This document shows, one piece after another, positions 1 to 8,253 of a stretch of 64,000 nt of DNA. Made by a program: the position numbers and the translations under genes. The stretch is from assembly GCA_002328185.1 (NCBI GenBank), contig DCWQ01000021.1, positions 5,583 to 69,582 of the forward strand, given 5' to 3'. The notes beneath the pieces are model-generated. The model had not been told where the DNA came from. It ran no database searches and saw nothing but the letters and a program-made list of their open reading frames with translations. The first letter of the stretch is position 1. Each line of letters begins with the position of its first letter. This DNA comes from Dehalococcoidia bacterium UBA2158. Its GTDB lineage: Bacteria > Chloroflexota > Dehalococcoidia > Lucifugimonadales > UBA3495.

Positions 1-28
1 TTTTTGTTTGGCTGGTAAATGACCGGTC

Positions 29-1234
29 CTAGCAGTTGCCTAGGATGTGGCCCATGCGGGCTTTCTTGGTCTTCATGTAGGTGCGGTTCTCGTCGGTTAC
101 TTCCGCTTCCACGGGCATCCGGTCGACTATCTCCAGGTCGAACCCGGAGAGTCCAACCACCTTCTTGGGGTTGTTGGTCAGGAGGTTCAACTTGCGGACG
201 CCCAGGTCACGGAGGATCTGTGCGCCGACGCCGTAGTGCCTCAGGTCGGGCTCGAAGCCCAGGGTTTCGTTGGCTTCAACGGTGTCCAGACCCTGGTCCT
301 GTAGGGAGTAAGCCTTGATCTTGTTGTGGAGGCCGATGCCTCGGCCCTCTTGGCGCATGTAGAGGAAGACGCCGTTGCCCTCTTCGGCCAATTGTTTGAG
401 CGCCAGATCGATCTGCTCGCCGCAGTCGCAACGCATGCTGCCAAAGACATCGCCGGTGAGGCATTCGCTGTGGATGCGCACCAGGACAGGTTCGTCGGGC
501 GACCATTCGCCGATGGTCAGCGCGATGTGCTCGCCTGCGTCAACGTGGCTCTTGTAGGCGATGGCCTGGAACTTGCCGTAGCGGGTCGGGAGGCGGGCTT
601 CAGCCACGCGCTCGATAAGGCGCTCGGTCCGGCGGCGCTGGGCGATGATCTGGGCGATGCTGAGAATCTTGAGTTCGTGCTCTTCAGCGAACCGCTCAAG
701 TTCCGGGAGGCGGGACATTGAGCCGTCTTCAGCCATGATCTCGCACACGATTCCAGCGGGGTACATGCCCGCCATCTCGCAGAGATCCACGGCTGCTTCG
801 GTGTGACCGGCCCGGGCCAGCACTCCGCCGGGATGGTACCGCAGCGGGAAGATGTGGCCGGGGCGGGTGAATTCTTCGGGTTTGGTTGCTGGGTCGAGCA
901 TCGCTAATATGGTGGCAGACCTATCCCCAGCCGAGATGCCGGTGGTGGTGTCCACGTTGTAGTCGATGGACACGGTGAAGGCAGTCTGGTTCTTCTCTAA
1001 ACCGTTGGCGGTGACCATCAGGGGCATTTGGAGTTCGTCCAGGCGTTCACCGATGATGGGCATACAAAGCAGGCCACGGGCGTGAGTTACTACGAAGTTG
1101 ACTGCCTCGGGTGTCACCATCTCGGCCGGCATCACCAGGTCCCCTTCATTCTCTCGGTTCTCATCATCCACGACTATGAGGAACCTACCAGCTTTTAGCT
1201 CTTCGAGCCCTTCTTCGAGACTGCACAGAGGCAT
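29..1234 (-). CDS. ribBA: RibBA: 3,4-dihydroxy-2-butanone-4-phosphate synthase / GTP cyclohydrolase II
   Basis: Bifunctional enzyme supplying both riboflavin precursors, from ribulose 5-phosphate and from GTP. The N-terminal half (about residues 1-200) is the butanone-phosphate synthase, with the acidic motif DDENRENEGDLVMPAE near residue 23. The C-terminal half (about 205-401) is GTP cyclohydrolase II, with the zinc cysteines of CLTGDVFGSMRCDCGEQ and RQEGRGIGL. The 401 residues fit the usual fused length. The start lies 37 bases after ribE, so this is the last visible gene of a dcd-ribD-ribE-ribBA row. A ribH gene might follow just beyond the window edge; it is not visible here. Confidence 0.96.
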   Translation of the reverse strand: MPLCSLEEGLEELKAGRFLIVVDDENRENEGDLVMPAEMVTPEAVNFVVTHARGLLCMPIIGERLDELQMPLMVTANGLEKNQTAFTVSIDYNVDTTTGISAGDRSATILAMLDPATKPEEFTRPGHIFPLRYHPGGVLARAGHTEAAVDLCEMAGMYPAGIVCEIMAEDGSMSRLPELERFAEEHELKILSIAQIIAQRRRTERLIERVAEARLPTRYGKFQAIAYKSHVDAGEHIALTIGEWSPDEPVLVRIHSECLTGDVFGSMRCDCGEQIDLALKQLAEEGNGVFLYMRQEGRGIGLHNKIKAYSLQDQGLDTVEANETLGFEPDLRHYGVGAQILRDLGVRKLNLLTNNPKKVVGLSGFDLEIVDRMPVEAEVTDENRTYMKTKKARMGHILGNC

Positions 1235-1271
1235 AATTATGTCCTTAAGGTGCTAAGTCCCCGGCCCCGGA

Positions 1272-1847
1272 TCACCGCTCCAGGAGACTCTCTACATACT
1301 TGGCGAGGATGTCGGCCTCTAAGTTAACCCGGTCCCCAACCGATACTGCAGACAAATTAGTATTCTCTCGAGTGTATGGTATCACAGCCAGGGTGAACGA
1401 TGAGGCACCTCTTTTTACCACGGTCAAACTGATACCGTCAACCGCGACGAATCCTTTCTCGACGATATAGCGATTCAGACGCTTGGGGACTCTGATTCTA
1501 AAGATTATGGAGTCGCCGTCTTCTTTGATAGACATAACGCGGCCAGTTCCGTCCACATGACCCTGCACGATGTGGCCACCCATCCGGTCACCGGCTAGCA
1601 GAGCGCGTTCCAAGTTGACCAGCCCGCCCACTGAAAGCTGGCCCAACGAAGTCCGCCGCATGGTCTCCGGCGAGAGGTCCACCGAGAACTCACTCTTGCT
1701 GAAATCGACGGAGGTCAGGCACGCGCCATTGACGGCGATGCTGTCGCCCAGTTTCACGTCCTCCAGGACTTTGGAAGCCCGGACGGTCATGGCTTTGTCG
1801 CTGATCTTGGCGACATAGCCCACTTCTTCTACGATTCCGGTAAACAC
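1272..1847 (-). CDS. ribE: Riboflavin synthase, alpha chain
   Basis: Catalyses dismutation of two 6,7-dimethyl-8-ribityllumazine molecules into riboflavin and the pyrimidinedione. The protein begins MFTGIVEEVG, the family signature, and consists of two similar lumazine-binding barrels (about residues 1-95 and 96-191). Each carries a related motif: GDSIAVNGACLTS in the first and GFVAVDGISLTVV in the second. Length of 191 residues is slightly short of the usual 200-220. It sits 20 bases after ribD and 37 bases before ribBA on the same strand, so co-transcription is likely. Some nomenclatures call this gene ribC. Confidence 0.95.
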   Translation of the reverse strand: MFTGIVEEVGYVAKISDKAMTVRASKVLEDVKLGDSIAVNGACLTSVDFSKSEFSVDLSPETMRRTSLGQLSVGGLVNLERALLAGDRMGGHIVQGHVDGTGRVMSIKEDGDSIIFRIRVPKRLNRYIVEKGFVAVDGISLTVVKRGASSFTLAVIPYTRENTNLSAVSVGDRVNLEADILAKYVESLLER

Positions 1848-1867
1848 TTTTTCTTAAATCCCCACGC

Positions 1868-3007
1868 CTATTCGGCATCCAGGTCTTCGTTCATCTCATC
1901 AGAAGGCGGAACGAACGTCTCTTTCTGCGGATGCCCTATTATGAGCCAATCCGGGCCAATCTGCTGAGCACGGGTCCCGGTCAGGTTCCAAGCGTCGCCC
2001 ATCATGACCACCCCCGAACCCTCAACAGGCGACAGAGACGTTTCACCGCCGACGATCAGCGGGGCGACAAACGCGTAGACCTTGTCCACTAGCCCCATGT
2101 CGAAAAAGGCTCCGTGGACCGAGCCACCGCCCTCGACCAGCAGGTTCACCACGCCCCGGGAACCCAGGTGGCTAAGCAACGCCTTCAGGTCCACCCGCCG
2201 GTCGTATCCCGATGGCAGCACCACTACATCAGCGCCCGCCTGCTCCAGGGCTATGACCCTGGCGTCGGGAGCGGATTCTGTGGTGGCAATGAGCGTGGAC
2301 CCCGGCTGTTTGAACATGGCAGAATTGACGGGGGTGTGACAGACGCTGTCCAGCACCACCCGCAGTGGTTGGCGCTCGAGGGGTGTGCCGTTATCGTCCC
2401 GGGCGGTCAGATACGGGTCATCGGTCAGGGCGGTATTCACGCCAACCACAATGGCGTCGCAGACCCGGCGCATCTTCTGTACGAACTCCCTGGCCTCGGG
2501 CCCGGTGACCCACTTGGAATCTCCGGTGTGGGTGGCGATCTTGCCGTCTAGAGTCATGGCGTACTTCACGGTGACGAAGGGCGTGCCAGTTGCGATGTAT
2601 TTAGCGAAGGATTCGTACAATTCATTGGCGCCCTCGGCATCTTCCTCCACCACCGTGATGCCGGCGGCGGCCAGCTCGTCCCGCCCGTTGCCGGACACGT
2701 CAGGATTAGGGTCGATGACGGCGAAATGGACCTCGGTGATGCCCGCGGCGATGATCGCTTTGGTGCAGGGCGGGGTGCGGCCCCAGGTGCAGCACGGTTC
2801 CAACGTCGTGTAGAGGGTGGCACCCCAGGCCTGGTCGGAGGCCTGTTTCATGGCGACGATCTCGGCGTGGTCCTGGCCTGGTGGCTGAGTGGCGCCGGTC
2901 CCGATCTCGACCCCGTCTTTGACCAGCACCGCGCCCACTGCGGGATTGGGGCTGGTGGACCCCGAAACCTTTTGGGCCAATTCAACGGCCCTCTGCATGT
3001 GGTTCAT
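1868..3007 (-). CDS. ribD: RibD: bifunctional pyrimidine deaminase/reductase
   Basis: Two consecutive steps of riboflavin synthesis: deamination of the GTP-derived diaminopyrimidine, then NADPH-dependent reduction of its ribosyl side chain. The deaminase domain (about residues 1-145) has the zinc motif HAEIVAM and PCCTWGRTPPC. The reductase domain (about 146-365) begins FVTVKYAMTLDGKIAT and includes a glycine-rich LVEGGGSVHGAF segment. The protein is about the usual length. It lies 8 bases after dcd and 20 bases before ribE. The acidic tail (DEMNEDLDAE) is not part of the conserved fold. Confidence 0.95.
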   Translation of the reverse strand: MNHMQRAVELAQKVSGSTSPNPAVGAVLVKDGVEIGTGATQPPGQDHAEIVAMKQASDQAWGATLYTTLEPCCTWGRTPPCTKAIIAAGITEVHFAVIDPNPDVSGNGRDELAAAGITVVEEDAEGANELYESFAKYIATGTPFVTVKYAMTLDGKIATHTGDSKWVTGPEAREFVQKMRRVCDAIVVGVNTALTDDPYLTARDDNGTPLERQPLRVVLDSVCHTPVNSAMFKQPGSTLIATTESAPDARVIALEQAGADVVVLPSGYDRRVDLKALLSHLGSRGVVNLLVEGGGSVHGAFFDMGLVDKVYAFVAPLIVGGETSLSPVEGSGVVMMGDAWNLTGTRAQQIGPDWLIIGHPQKETFVPPSDEMNEDLDAE

Positions 3008-3015
3008 CGCCTGGG

Positions 3016-3603
3016 TTAAAACGCCTTATCGAGTTTGTTTTTCGCGAAGTCCTGGCTGAACCGACTGGCGGTGGGGACGGTCTGGCCCTGGTACTTGCTG
3101 CCCAGGGACTCGGAGCCGTAGAGCCGGTCTGCAGGGGTGGTGAGACGCAGGTAGGATATCTGCCCGATCTTCATGCCGCTGTACAGGGTGATGGGAAGCC
3201 GGGCCAGATTGCTGAGCTCCAGCGTCAGGTGCCCCTTCCAACCGGGGTCGACGAACCCTGCGGTTGAGTGGATAACCAGGCCGATGCGCCCCAGGCTGCT
3301 CTTGCCCTCAAGCCGGGCCACCAGGTCGTCGGGCAGTTCGATGTTCTCCAGGGTACTGCCCAGCACGAACTCGCCGGGGTGGAGGATGAAGGGGCTGTCC
3401 TCTTGAATCTCCACCATCTGGGTTAGGTCTTCCAGGCCCTCTTTGACGTCGATATAAGGACGACGGGAGTTGGCGAAGACCAGGATGCTGCTGTCCAGAT
3501 GCAGGTCGACACTGGCCGGTTGGATGTCCTCTGGATCGAGGGGCGCGATGACGATGCGACCCTTGGCCAGCTCTTCTTTGATGGTCCGGTCGCTTAAGAC
3601 CAT
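3016..3603 (-). CDS. dcd: dCTP deaminase
   Basis: Homotrimeric dUTPase-fold enzyme that deaminates dCTP to dUTP for thymidylate synthesis. The core motif SSLGRIGLVIHSTAGFVDPG followed by WKGHLTLELSN contains the conserved Arg, the substrate-binding Ser/Arg and the catalytic Glu of the family. An upstream in-frame ATG at 3624 would add seven residues (MYFSGSY); the start at 3603, giving MVLSDRTIKEEL, fits the family N-terminus better. It heads the rib gene row, 8 bases before ribD, so nucleotide and flavin synthesis genes appear co-transcribed. I cannot tell from sequence whether it is a bifunctional dCTP deaminase/dUTPase. Confidence 0.93.
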   Translation of the reverse strand: MVLSDRTIKEELAKGRIVIAPLDPEDIQPASVDLHLDSSILVFANSRRPYIDVKEGLEDLTQMVEIQEDSPFILHPGEFVLGSTLENIELPDDLVARLEGKSSLGRIGLVIHSTAGFVDPGWKGHLTLELSNLARLPITLYSGMKIGQISYLRLTTPADRLYGSESLGSKYQGQTVPTASRFSQDFAKNKLDKAF

Positions 3604-3730
3604 GTAGCTCCCGCTAAAATACAATTTCTATTCGGTTTGGGGACTTCCCAATGAGGTTTTCGAGTAGCAGAATTCTAACAACCCTTGAAATCCCCCGCAA
3701 GTGAGAATCGGCTCATCTCGTGGGAATGAT

Positions 3731-3755
3731 TCCCTCTCCCACGCGTGGGAGAGGG
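3731..3755. repeat. Dispersed palindromic repeat, family A
   Basis: Short palindrome of the form CCCTCTCCCAC-GTGGGAGAGGG followed by TTAGGGCG. Related hairpin-forming copies occur in other intergenic gaps of this window, near 7873, 32121, 33172, 39391 and 47213, never inside a clear gene. It looks like a REP-type intergenic element, not a terminator. Confidence 0.6.
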
Positions 3756-3766
3756 TTAGGGCGTCG

Positions 3767-3820
3767 CCGGATAAGAAACAGGGCGGGGTCATCAAAGACC
3801 CCGCCCTGTTTCTTATCCGG
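3767..3820 (-). terminator. Perfect 24-bp inverted repeat, probable terminator of the acyl-CoA dehydrogenase gene
   Basis: Two perfect 24-base arms (3767-3790 and 3797-3820) enclose a 6-base loop. Read on the minus strand the GC-rich core GGCGGGGTC/GACCCCGCC is followed by CTGTTTCTT, like an intrinsic terminator with a short U-rich run. Because it is symmetric it could act on both strands. It lies between the acyl-CoA dehydrogenase stop and dcd. The whole gap 3604-3907 holds only this hairpin and repeat copies; I see no gene in it. Confidence 0.6.
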
Positions 3821-3844
3821 CATTCCTGCGAAAGCAGGAATCCA
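3821..3844. repeat. Dispersed repeat, family B (CCGGAATGACGG type)
   Basis: Hairpin CATTCCTGCGAAAGCAGGAATCCAG. Variants of this 'ATTCC-GGCGAAAGCC-GGAAT' unit recur in the intergenic gaps near 7957, 32047, 32168, 32256, 33137 and 33241. It is a small imperfect palindrome typical of mobile intergenic repeats. Confidence 0.6.
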
Positions 3845-3907
3845 GCCAAACCATACTCACCGTTTACCGTGCCGTAGGCGAAGAGCGTTCGTGTTTGTTA
3901 GGCCGAT

Positions 3908-5140
3908 TTACCCCTGAAAGTTAACCCTGCCATCCAGCAGGCCGCGGGCCATGACGAACTTGTGTATCTCTGACGTGCCGCCTCCGATGCGGGCGTGGCG
4001 CAGGATGTGGTACCAGTGGGCGATGGGCAGGTCCAAAGTCTCGCCCATCCCGCCGAAGACCTGCATGACCTTGTCGATGCTCCGCCAGCCCCATTCGCCG
4101 GCGCAGTACTTGATCATTGACGCTTCCACCCGCACGTCCTCCCCGGCGTCGGCCCGGGCGGCAGTCTCCCTGGTGATGGACCGAAGAGTCATGATGTCGG
4201 TGTAAACATCGGTCAGCATGTACTGGATGGCCTGCCGGTCGGCGATGGGACGTCCGTAGGTGACCCGTTCTTTGGCCCAGTCGACGGCCATCTCCAGGGC
4301 CCGGCTCAGGATGCCGGTGGCCATGGATCCGCGGAGCATCCGGTCATGGTGCACTAGCCATTGCTGTCCAAGGGTGAACCCCTGGCCAACTTCGCCCAAC
4401 ACCTTGGTCTGGGGCACCCGGACGTTGTCCAGGTTGATGGTCCATTGTTGCGACTTACCTGGGTTCATCCAGAGCCGGATAGGGTCGAAACTCAAGCCTG
4501 GCGTCGGGTTGTCGATTATGAACATGGTGATTCCGCCGCGCTGCCGCTTCTCCGGGTCGGTCACTGCTTGGAGTAAGACGTAATCGGCGGAAGCGGCGCC
4601 GGATATAAAGGTCTTGGTGCCGTTGATCACCCAGTCGTCGCCGTCCAGCACCGCGCTGGTCTGCATCATGCCGCCGGGGTCGGAGCCAGCGTTGGGCTCG
4701 GTCTGACCGAAGGCGTAGTGCAACGTGCCATCCACGGACGGCAGCAGGTATTCTTGTTCCTGCTCCGGGGTGGCAGAGCCGATCATCATCATGGGTACCG
4801 GAGAGGTGGGAAGTTGCACGATGCTCTTATGGACTTCCTCATCAAGGACAACGTGGCCCAGGGCGCCCATGCCGCCGCCTCCATACTCCTCAGGCACAAA
4901 TGACGTGTAGATACCGGTGTCCTTGGAGACTTTGTTTAGGCGGTCCCAGGCTTCTTCTGAAAGGACGCCAAGTAATCCGGAGAGGGCCTCTGCGATCCCT
5001 CGTGGAGCGCCCGGCTCTTCCACGCCGTCCTGGGACGGGTTGGCCAGGAATTCCGCCTCCAGAGGATAGCATTCATCCTTAACTATCTGGCGGATGGTGT
5101 TCTTGAGAGCGTCCAATTCCGGGGGTAGGCCTGCTTGCAT
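3908..5140 (-). CDS. Acyl-CoA dehydrogenase family protein
   Basis: FAD-dependent alpha,beta-dehydrogenation of an acyl-CoA thioester. The sequence shows the family order: helical N-terminal domain, the flavin-contact motif YAFGQTEPNAGSDPGG (about residue 150), then the C-terminal helical domain ending HARIGGGTSEIHKFVMAR. At the site where many members carry the catalytic Glu (YEGT), this protein has GGGT, as in isovaleryl-CoA-type enzymes that place the base elsewhere, so the acyl chain is not predictable. The start at 5140 is chosen because GGAGAG precedes the ATG at correct spacing; a TTG at 5206 would extend it by 22 residues. Confidence 0.9.
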   Translation of the reverse strand: MQAGLPPELDALKNTIRQIVKDECYPLEAEFLANPSQDGVEEPGAPRGIAEALSGLLGVLSEEAWDRLNKVSKDTGIYTSFVPEEYGGGGMGALGHVVLDEEVHKSIVQLPTSPVPMMMIGSATPEQEQEYLLPSVDGTLHYAFGQTEPNAGSDPGGMMQTSAVLDGDDWVINGTKTFISGAASADYVLLQAVTDPEKRQRGGITMFIIDNPTPGLSFDPIRLWMNPGKSQQWTINLDNVRVPQTKVLGEVGQGFTLGQQWLVHHDRMLRGSMATGILSRALEMAVDWAKERVTYGRPIADRQAIQYMLTDVYTDIMTLRSITRETAARADAGEDVRVEASMIKYCAGEWGWRSIDKVMQVFGGMGETLDLPIAHWYHILRHARIGGGTSEIHKFVMARGLLDGRVNFQG

Positions 5141-5259
5141 GAGAGTTCTCTCCGGTTGCGGCGATTGGGCAACAAGAACATAAAGCGCGGAGAGGCCCAA
5201 GGTCAACTGGGCAAAGAACTATTGGGTCTGGGAAGGGAGAGAAAACCGATGGGCCGGAG

Positions 5260-5520
5260 TCAGTGGAAGGGGCACACCCGGAAGAAAGCGCCGGTTAAGC
5301 CGTTGTGGTCTTCATTGGTGTCGCCAATCTGGTTGGTGTAGCTACCCAGGGCGACACTGGACGCGCCCGGTTGCTCAGCCACAGCCTGCCCGATGGCTGC
5401 CACCGCTGTTGCGACGATGGACAGGGTCAGGATCCCTACGACTAGTATTGCGGCGATTTTTGGTGTCATAGTTGCGACACTTCGGCGGAAATGCGCTAAA
5501 ATTACGCGCCGGTCATTCAA
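5260..5520 (-). CDS. Small hypothetical membrane or secreted peptide
   Basis: No family recognised. The 86-residue product has a basic N-terminus followed by one long hydrophobic stretch (about residues 22-44, IAAILVVGILTLSIVATAVA), then a short polar tail (EQPGASSVALGSYTNQIGD). This looks like an uncleaved anchor or signal peptide with a small extracytoplasmic tail. Translation may instead begin at the internal ATG at 5469; neither start has a strong ribosome site, though AGG precedes 5520. It diverges from selA across a symmetric promoter-like element. Coding status is uncertain. Confidence 0.4.
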   Translation of the reverse strand: MNDRRVILAHFRRSVATMTPKIAAILVVGILTLSIVATAVAAIGQAVAEQPGASSVALGSYTNQIGDTNEDHNGLTGAFFRVCPFH

Positions 5521-5623
5521 CCTATCACTGTTATGGAGTCATTTTATACGTAAGATAACGCGAAAACTAGGTCTGGGCCCGGTTATTTGGTGGGCCAACC
5601 GCCCATTCGGTAGCTGAAGCGCA

Positions 5624-5653
5624 CTATTTTAGCAGGCCCCCATGCTAAAATAG
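5624..5653. promoter_or_regulatory. Symmetric element with an extended -10 sequence on both strands
   Basis: Two perfect 11-base arms (5624-5634 and 5643-5653) with an 8-base spacer. Each arm reads TGCTAAAATAG outward, i.e. an extended -10 promoter motif (TGnTAAAAT) on both strands, placed between the divergent small peptide gene and selA. It could be back-to-back promoters, an operator, or both. Confidence 0.45.
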
Positions 5654-5675
5654 ACGCCGGTCTACGCACATATAC

Positions 5676-7061
5676 GTGAGCTTTCGGACATCGGATCGTC
5701 AGATGCAATTTCGCAACCTCCCTAGCGTTGATACTGTTCTCGCCGACAAGGATATGGCAGCCGCCGCCAAGTCCTTCGACCGCGACTGGGTCGTTGACCT
5801 GGTCCGAGAGGAGTTAGACGCGGCGCGCGAACAGATTAGGCAAGGAGCTGACTCCCCAGATGCCGATAACCTGGCCCGGTCGGTCCTCCAGCGCATCGAA
5901 GACACCATGCGGGCCGAACCACGGCAGGTGATCAACGCCACCGGAGTGGTGATCCACACCAATCTGGGGCGCGCTCCCTTGAGCCGTGCGGCCATCGAGG
6001 CCTCCAACCAGGCAGCCCAAGGGTATTCTGATTTGGAGCTTGATCTGAGCACCGGCCGCCGCGGCTCCCGTCAGGCACAGGTGCAGTCCCTGCTTCTCCA
6101 GATAACCGGCGCGGAGGCGGCCCTAGCAGTGAACAATAACGCCTCAGCCATGCTTCTCGGCCTGTCAGCCCTGGCCTCAGGCAAAGAAGTGGTCGTCTCC
6201 CGGTCCGAGGCCGTGGAGATCGGTGGCGGTTTCCGCGTGCCCGACGTGCTTCGCCAGAGCGGTAGCGCTTTGGTCGACGTCGGCACCACGAACCGTACCT
6301 ACGTCCGCGACTATGACGATGCAGTGACCGAGAACACGGCCGCTTTCCTGAAGGTCCACGCCAGCAATTTCCGCGTTGAAGGATTCACCGCCTCGGTAGA
6401 AACCACGGATTTGGTAGAAGTGGGCGCAAAAAAGGGCATCCCGGTGCTCCATGACGTCGGCAGCGGTAGCCTACTTCTCACCGAGAAATACGGCATGGCC
6501 CACGAACCGACACCTCAGGAAAGCATCAAGGACGGCGCCGGATTGGTCTTCTTTTCCGGAGACAAGCTGCTCGGCGGGCCCCAGGCCGGCATCGTGGTCG
6601 GCAAGAAAGACCTGGTGGACGTGCTGGCCCGGCACCCGCTGGCCCGGGCGGTGCGCATCGACAAGCTGAGTTTGGCCAGCCTTACGGCGACGCTGGTCCA
6701 TTATCTGAAGGGCGAGGCCGAGACAGAGATACCGGTCTGGCGTATGATCTCTACCACCGAGGCCGCCCTAAAAAAGCGGGCCAAGTCTTGGCAGACCGGC
6801 CTGGAATGTCCGTCGACGGTGGAGAAGAGCCGTTCTGCGGTCGGCGGTGGCAGTCTTCCCGGCGAGACCCTACCTTCATGGGTGCTATCTTTGGATTGCC
6901 AAGAGACCAGCGCGGAGGAGGTCATGCGGCGGTTGCGCGAGAGCAGCACCCCGGTGATCGCCCGCATCGAAGAGGACCGCGTGTTGCTGGACCCGCGAAC
7001 GGTGTTACCCGAAGAAGAGGGGTCGCTGTTGGACGCGCTGAGATCTGCAGTCGCTAGTTGA
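5676..7061 (+). CDS. selA: L-seryl-tRNA(Sec) selenium transferase
   Basis: PLP enzyme converting seryl-tRNA(Sec) to selenocysteinyl-tRNA(Sec) using selenophosphate. Recognisable features are the N-terminal RNLPSVDTVL segment, INATGVVIHTNLGRAPLS, and the PLP-binding lysine (about K297) in FFSGDKLLGGPQAG. Length 461 is usual for SelA. The GTG at 5676 and the ATG at 5703 are both possible starts; neither has a strong ribosome site. No selB, selD or tRNA-Sec is visible in the window, so the rest of the machinery must lie elsewhere if selenocysteine is used. An alpha/beta hydrolase follows after 41 bases with no terminator between. Confidence 0.93.
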   Translation: MSFRTSDRQMQFRNLPSVDTVLADKDMAAAAKSFDRDWVVDLVREELDAAREQIRQGADSPDADNLARSVLQRIEDTMRAEPRQVINATGVVIHTNLGRAPLSRAAIEASNQAAQGYSDLELDLSTGRRGSRQAQVQSLLLQITGAEAALAVNNNASAMLLGLSALASGKEVVVSRSEAVEIGGGFRVPDVLRQSGSALVDVGTTNRTYVRDYDDAVTENTAAFLKVHASNFRVEGFTASVETTDLVEVGAKKGIPVLHDVGSGSLLLTEKYGMAHEPTPQESIKDGAGLVFFSGDKLLGGPQAGIVVGKKDLVDVLARHPLARAVRIDKLSLASLTATLVHYLKGEAETEIPVWRMISTTEAALKKRAKSWQTGLECPSTVEKSRSAVGGGSLPGETLPSWVLSLDCQETSAEEVMRRLRESSTPVIARIEEDRVLLDPRTVLPEEEGSLLDALRSAVAS

Positions 7062-7102
7062 TTCCTTAGCGACCTAATCACTGATATAAACAGGAAGGTT
7101 GG

Positions 7103-7861
7103 ATGACCGATTATCTACTGGTGCACGGCGCAGGACAGGGAGCTTGGAGTTGGGGCCCCGTCTGGGGACACCTGACCGCCCCTGAGGACCACCCACCCAC
7201 GTTGCACAAACGCCGCCGGGCCAACCGAGTCCACCCTCTTGACCTGCCCGGACACGGGGCCGACGCCGGCGGAGACACCTCCGCGGTGCGGCTTGAGGAA
7301 TGCGTCCAGGCGATCACCCGGGCCGTGGAGCGGGAGCAGTTGAAGGACCTGGTGCTGGTGGGCCACGGTTTCTCCGCTAGCCTGGTGGTGCAGGCGGCCA
7401 GCGAGATGGAAGTCCCGCCCAAACGTGTAATATTGGTGGCCGGAATCGTTCCCGCCCCCCAGCGCCCGTTGCTCAGCGCCTGCCCGGCGAAAACCCGGGC
7501 GGCCTTCAGAGTGATGTCCATGCTCAGTTCCTTCTCCCGTCAGGAATTGAAACTGCCTAGCCCGGCCATCAATGGGCTCATCTGCAATGGCATGGATTCC
7601 ATGGAGATCGTGCAACTTGTTGGTTTCTTCGGCCCGCTGCCGACCAGGGTCCTGAAGTCCCGTTTGCCCATAGAGACATCGGAACTGCCCTGTCCGGTGA
7701 CGTACGTGGTATTGACCCAGGACAAGATGTTCCCGCCGGACGCCCAGGCCCGCGTCGCCGCCCAGTACGAGGGCGTGGAAACCGTTGAGATAGAGTCCTG
7801 CCACCAAGTAATGGCCCAACACCCCGAGGAATTGGCCGAGGTGCTCCTGCGCTACGCCTAG
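7103..7861 (+). CDS. Alpha/beta hydrolase fold protein lacking the nucleophile
   Basis: Alpha/beta hydrolase resembling the small esterase/hydroxynitrile-lyase branch: N-terminal LLVHGAGQGAWSWGPV supplies the oxyanion loop, and a C-terminal ESCHQVMAQHPEEL holds the catalytic-type His. The nucleophile elbow reads LVGHGFSAS (residues 85-93), so the serine of the usual GHSxGG is a glycine (G89), with the nearest Ser two positions later. The enzyme may therefore be inactive as an esterase, use another mechanism, or bind a ligand. The start has AGGAAGG about 7 bases upstream. It lies 41 bases after selA. Confidence 0.82.
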   Translation: MTDYLLVHGAGQGAWSWGPVWGHLTAPEDHPPTLHKRRRANRVHPLDLPGHGADAGGDTSAVRLEECVQAITRAVEREQLKDLVLVGHGFSASLVVQAASEMEVPPKRVILVAGIVPAPQRPLLSACPAKTRAAFRVMSMLSSFSRQELKLPSPAINGLICNGMDSMEIVQLVGFFGPLPTRVLKSRLPIETSELPCPVTYVVLTQDKMFPPDAQARVAAQYEGVETVEIESCHQVMAQHPEELAEVLLRYA

Positions 7862-7872
7862 GTGAGGAAAAT

Positions 7873-7900
7873 CCCCTCCCCCGTCGCAACGGGGGAGGGG
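7873..7900. repeat. Dispersed palindromic repeat, family A
   Basis: CCCCTCCCCC-GTCGCAAC-GGGGGAGGGG hairpin just after the alpha/beta hydrolase stop. It could also help terminate that transcript, but no T-run follows. A family A copy. Confidence 0.55.
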
Positions 7901-7956
7901 TAGCGTGGGGACTACCGTTCAGCGTACGTCATCTGATAGCTCCCAGATGTGGTTTG

Positions 7957-8170
7957 CCTGGATTCCGGTCTTCGCCGGAATGACGAGAGGATACACATCT
8001 CTTCTGATGTGGCGCCGCCCAGATGTCATTTCGAGAAGGCGGCAGCCGACGAGGGATCCCGTTGCTTATCCGCAAACCCGTGACTGACTTACAAAACCGG
8101 CAGTTGGCTGACCTTAACAGTGAGATTCCTCGCTTCGCTCGGAACGACAGCTGGATAGAATGACGGAAGG
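7957..8170. repeat. Repeat-rich intergenic region (family B and relatives)
   Basis: Contains GGATTCCGGTCTTCGCCGGAATGACGA (family B) and, further on, GAGATTCCTCGCTTCGCTCGGAACGACA, another palindrome-like unit. The gap 7862-8253 holds these repeats and the groEL terminator; I see no gene in it. Confidence 0.5.
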
Positions 8171-8190
8171 TATGGCGGTCGCTACAACAA

Positions 8191-8225
8191 ACAAAAAGGG
8201 ACCTCCCGCATCGCGGAAGGTCCCT
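8191..8225 (-). terminator. Intrinsic terminator of groES-groEL
   Basis: On the minus strand the stem AGGGACCTTCCGC/GCGGGAGGTCCCT (13-base arms, 3-base loop, one G-T pair) runs into TTTTTGTTTGTT, 29 bases after the groEL stop. This is a textbook intrinsic terminator. Confidence 0.85.
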
Positions 8226-8253
8226 CTCTAGTTACAAGTGACGAATGTACGGC

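Noticed and set aside
326..721. Long open frames on the plus strand inside ribBA
   Set aside because: They are antisense shadows of a gene with strong family motifs; their products show no motif.
3604..3907. FMN riboswitch upstream of the riboflavin genes
   Set aside because: No AGGGTG...ACCGGCGG-like conserved core was found ahead of dcd; the region holds only hairpins and repeats.
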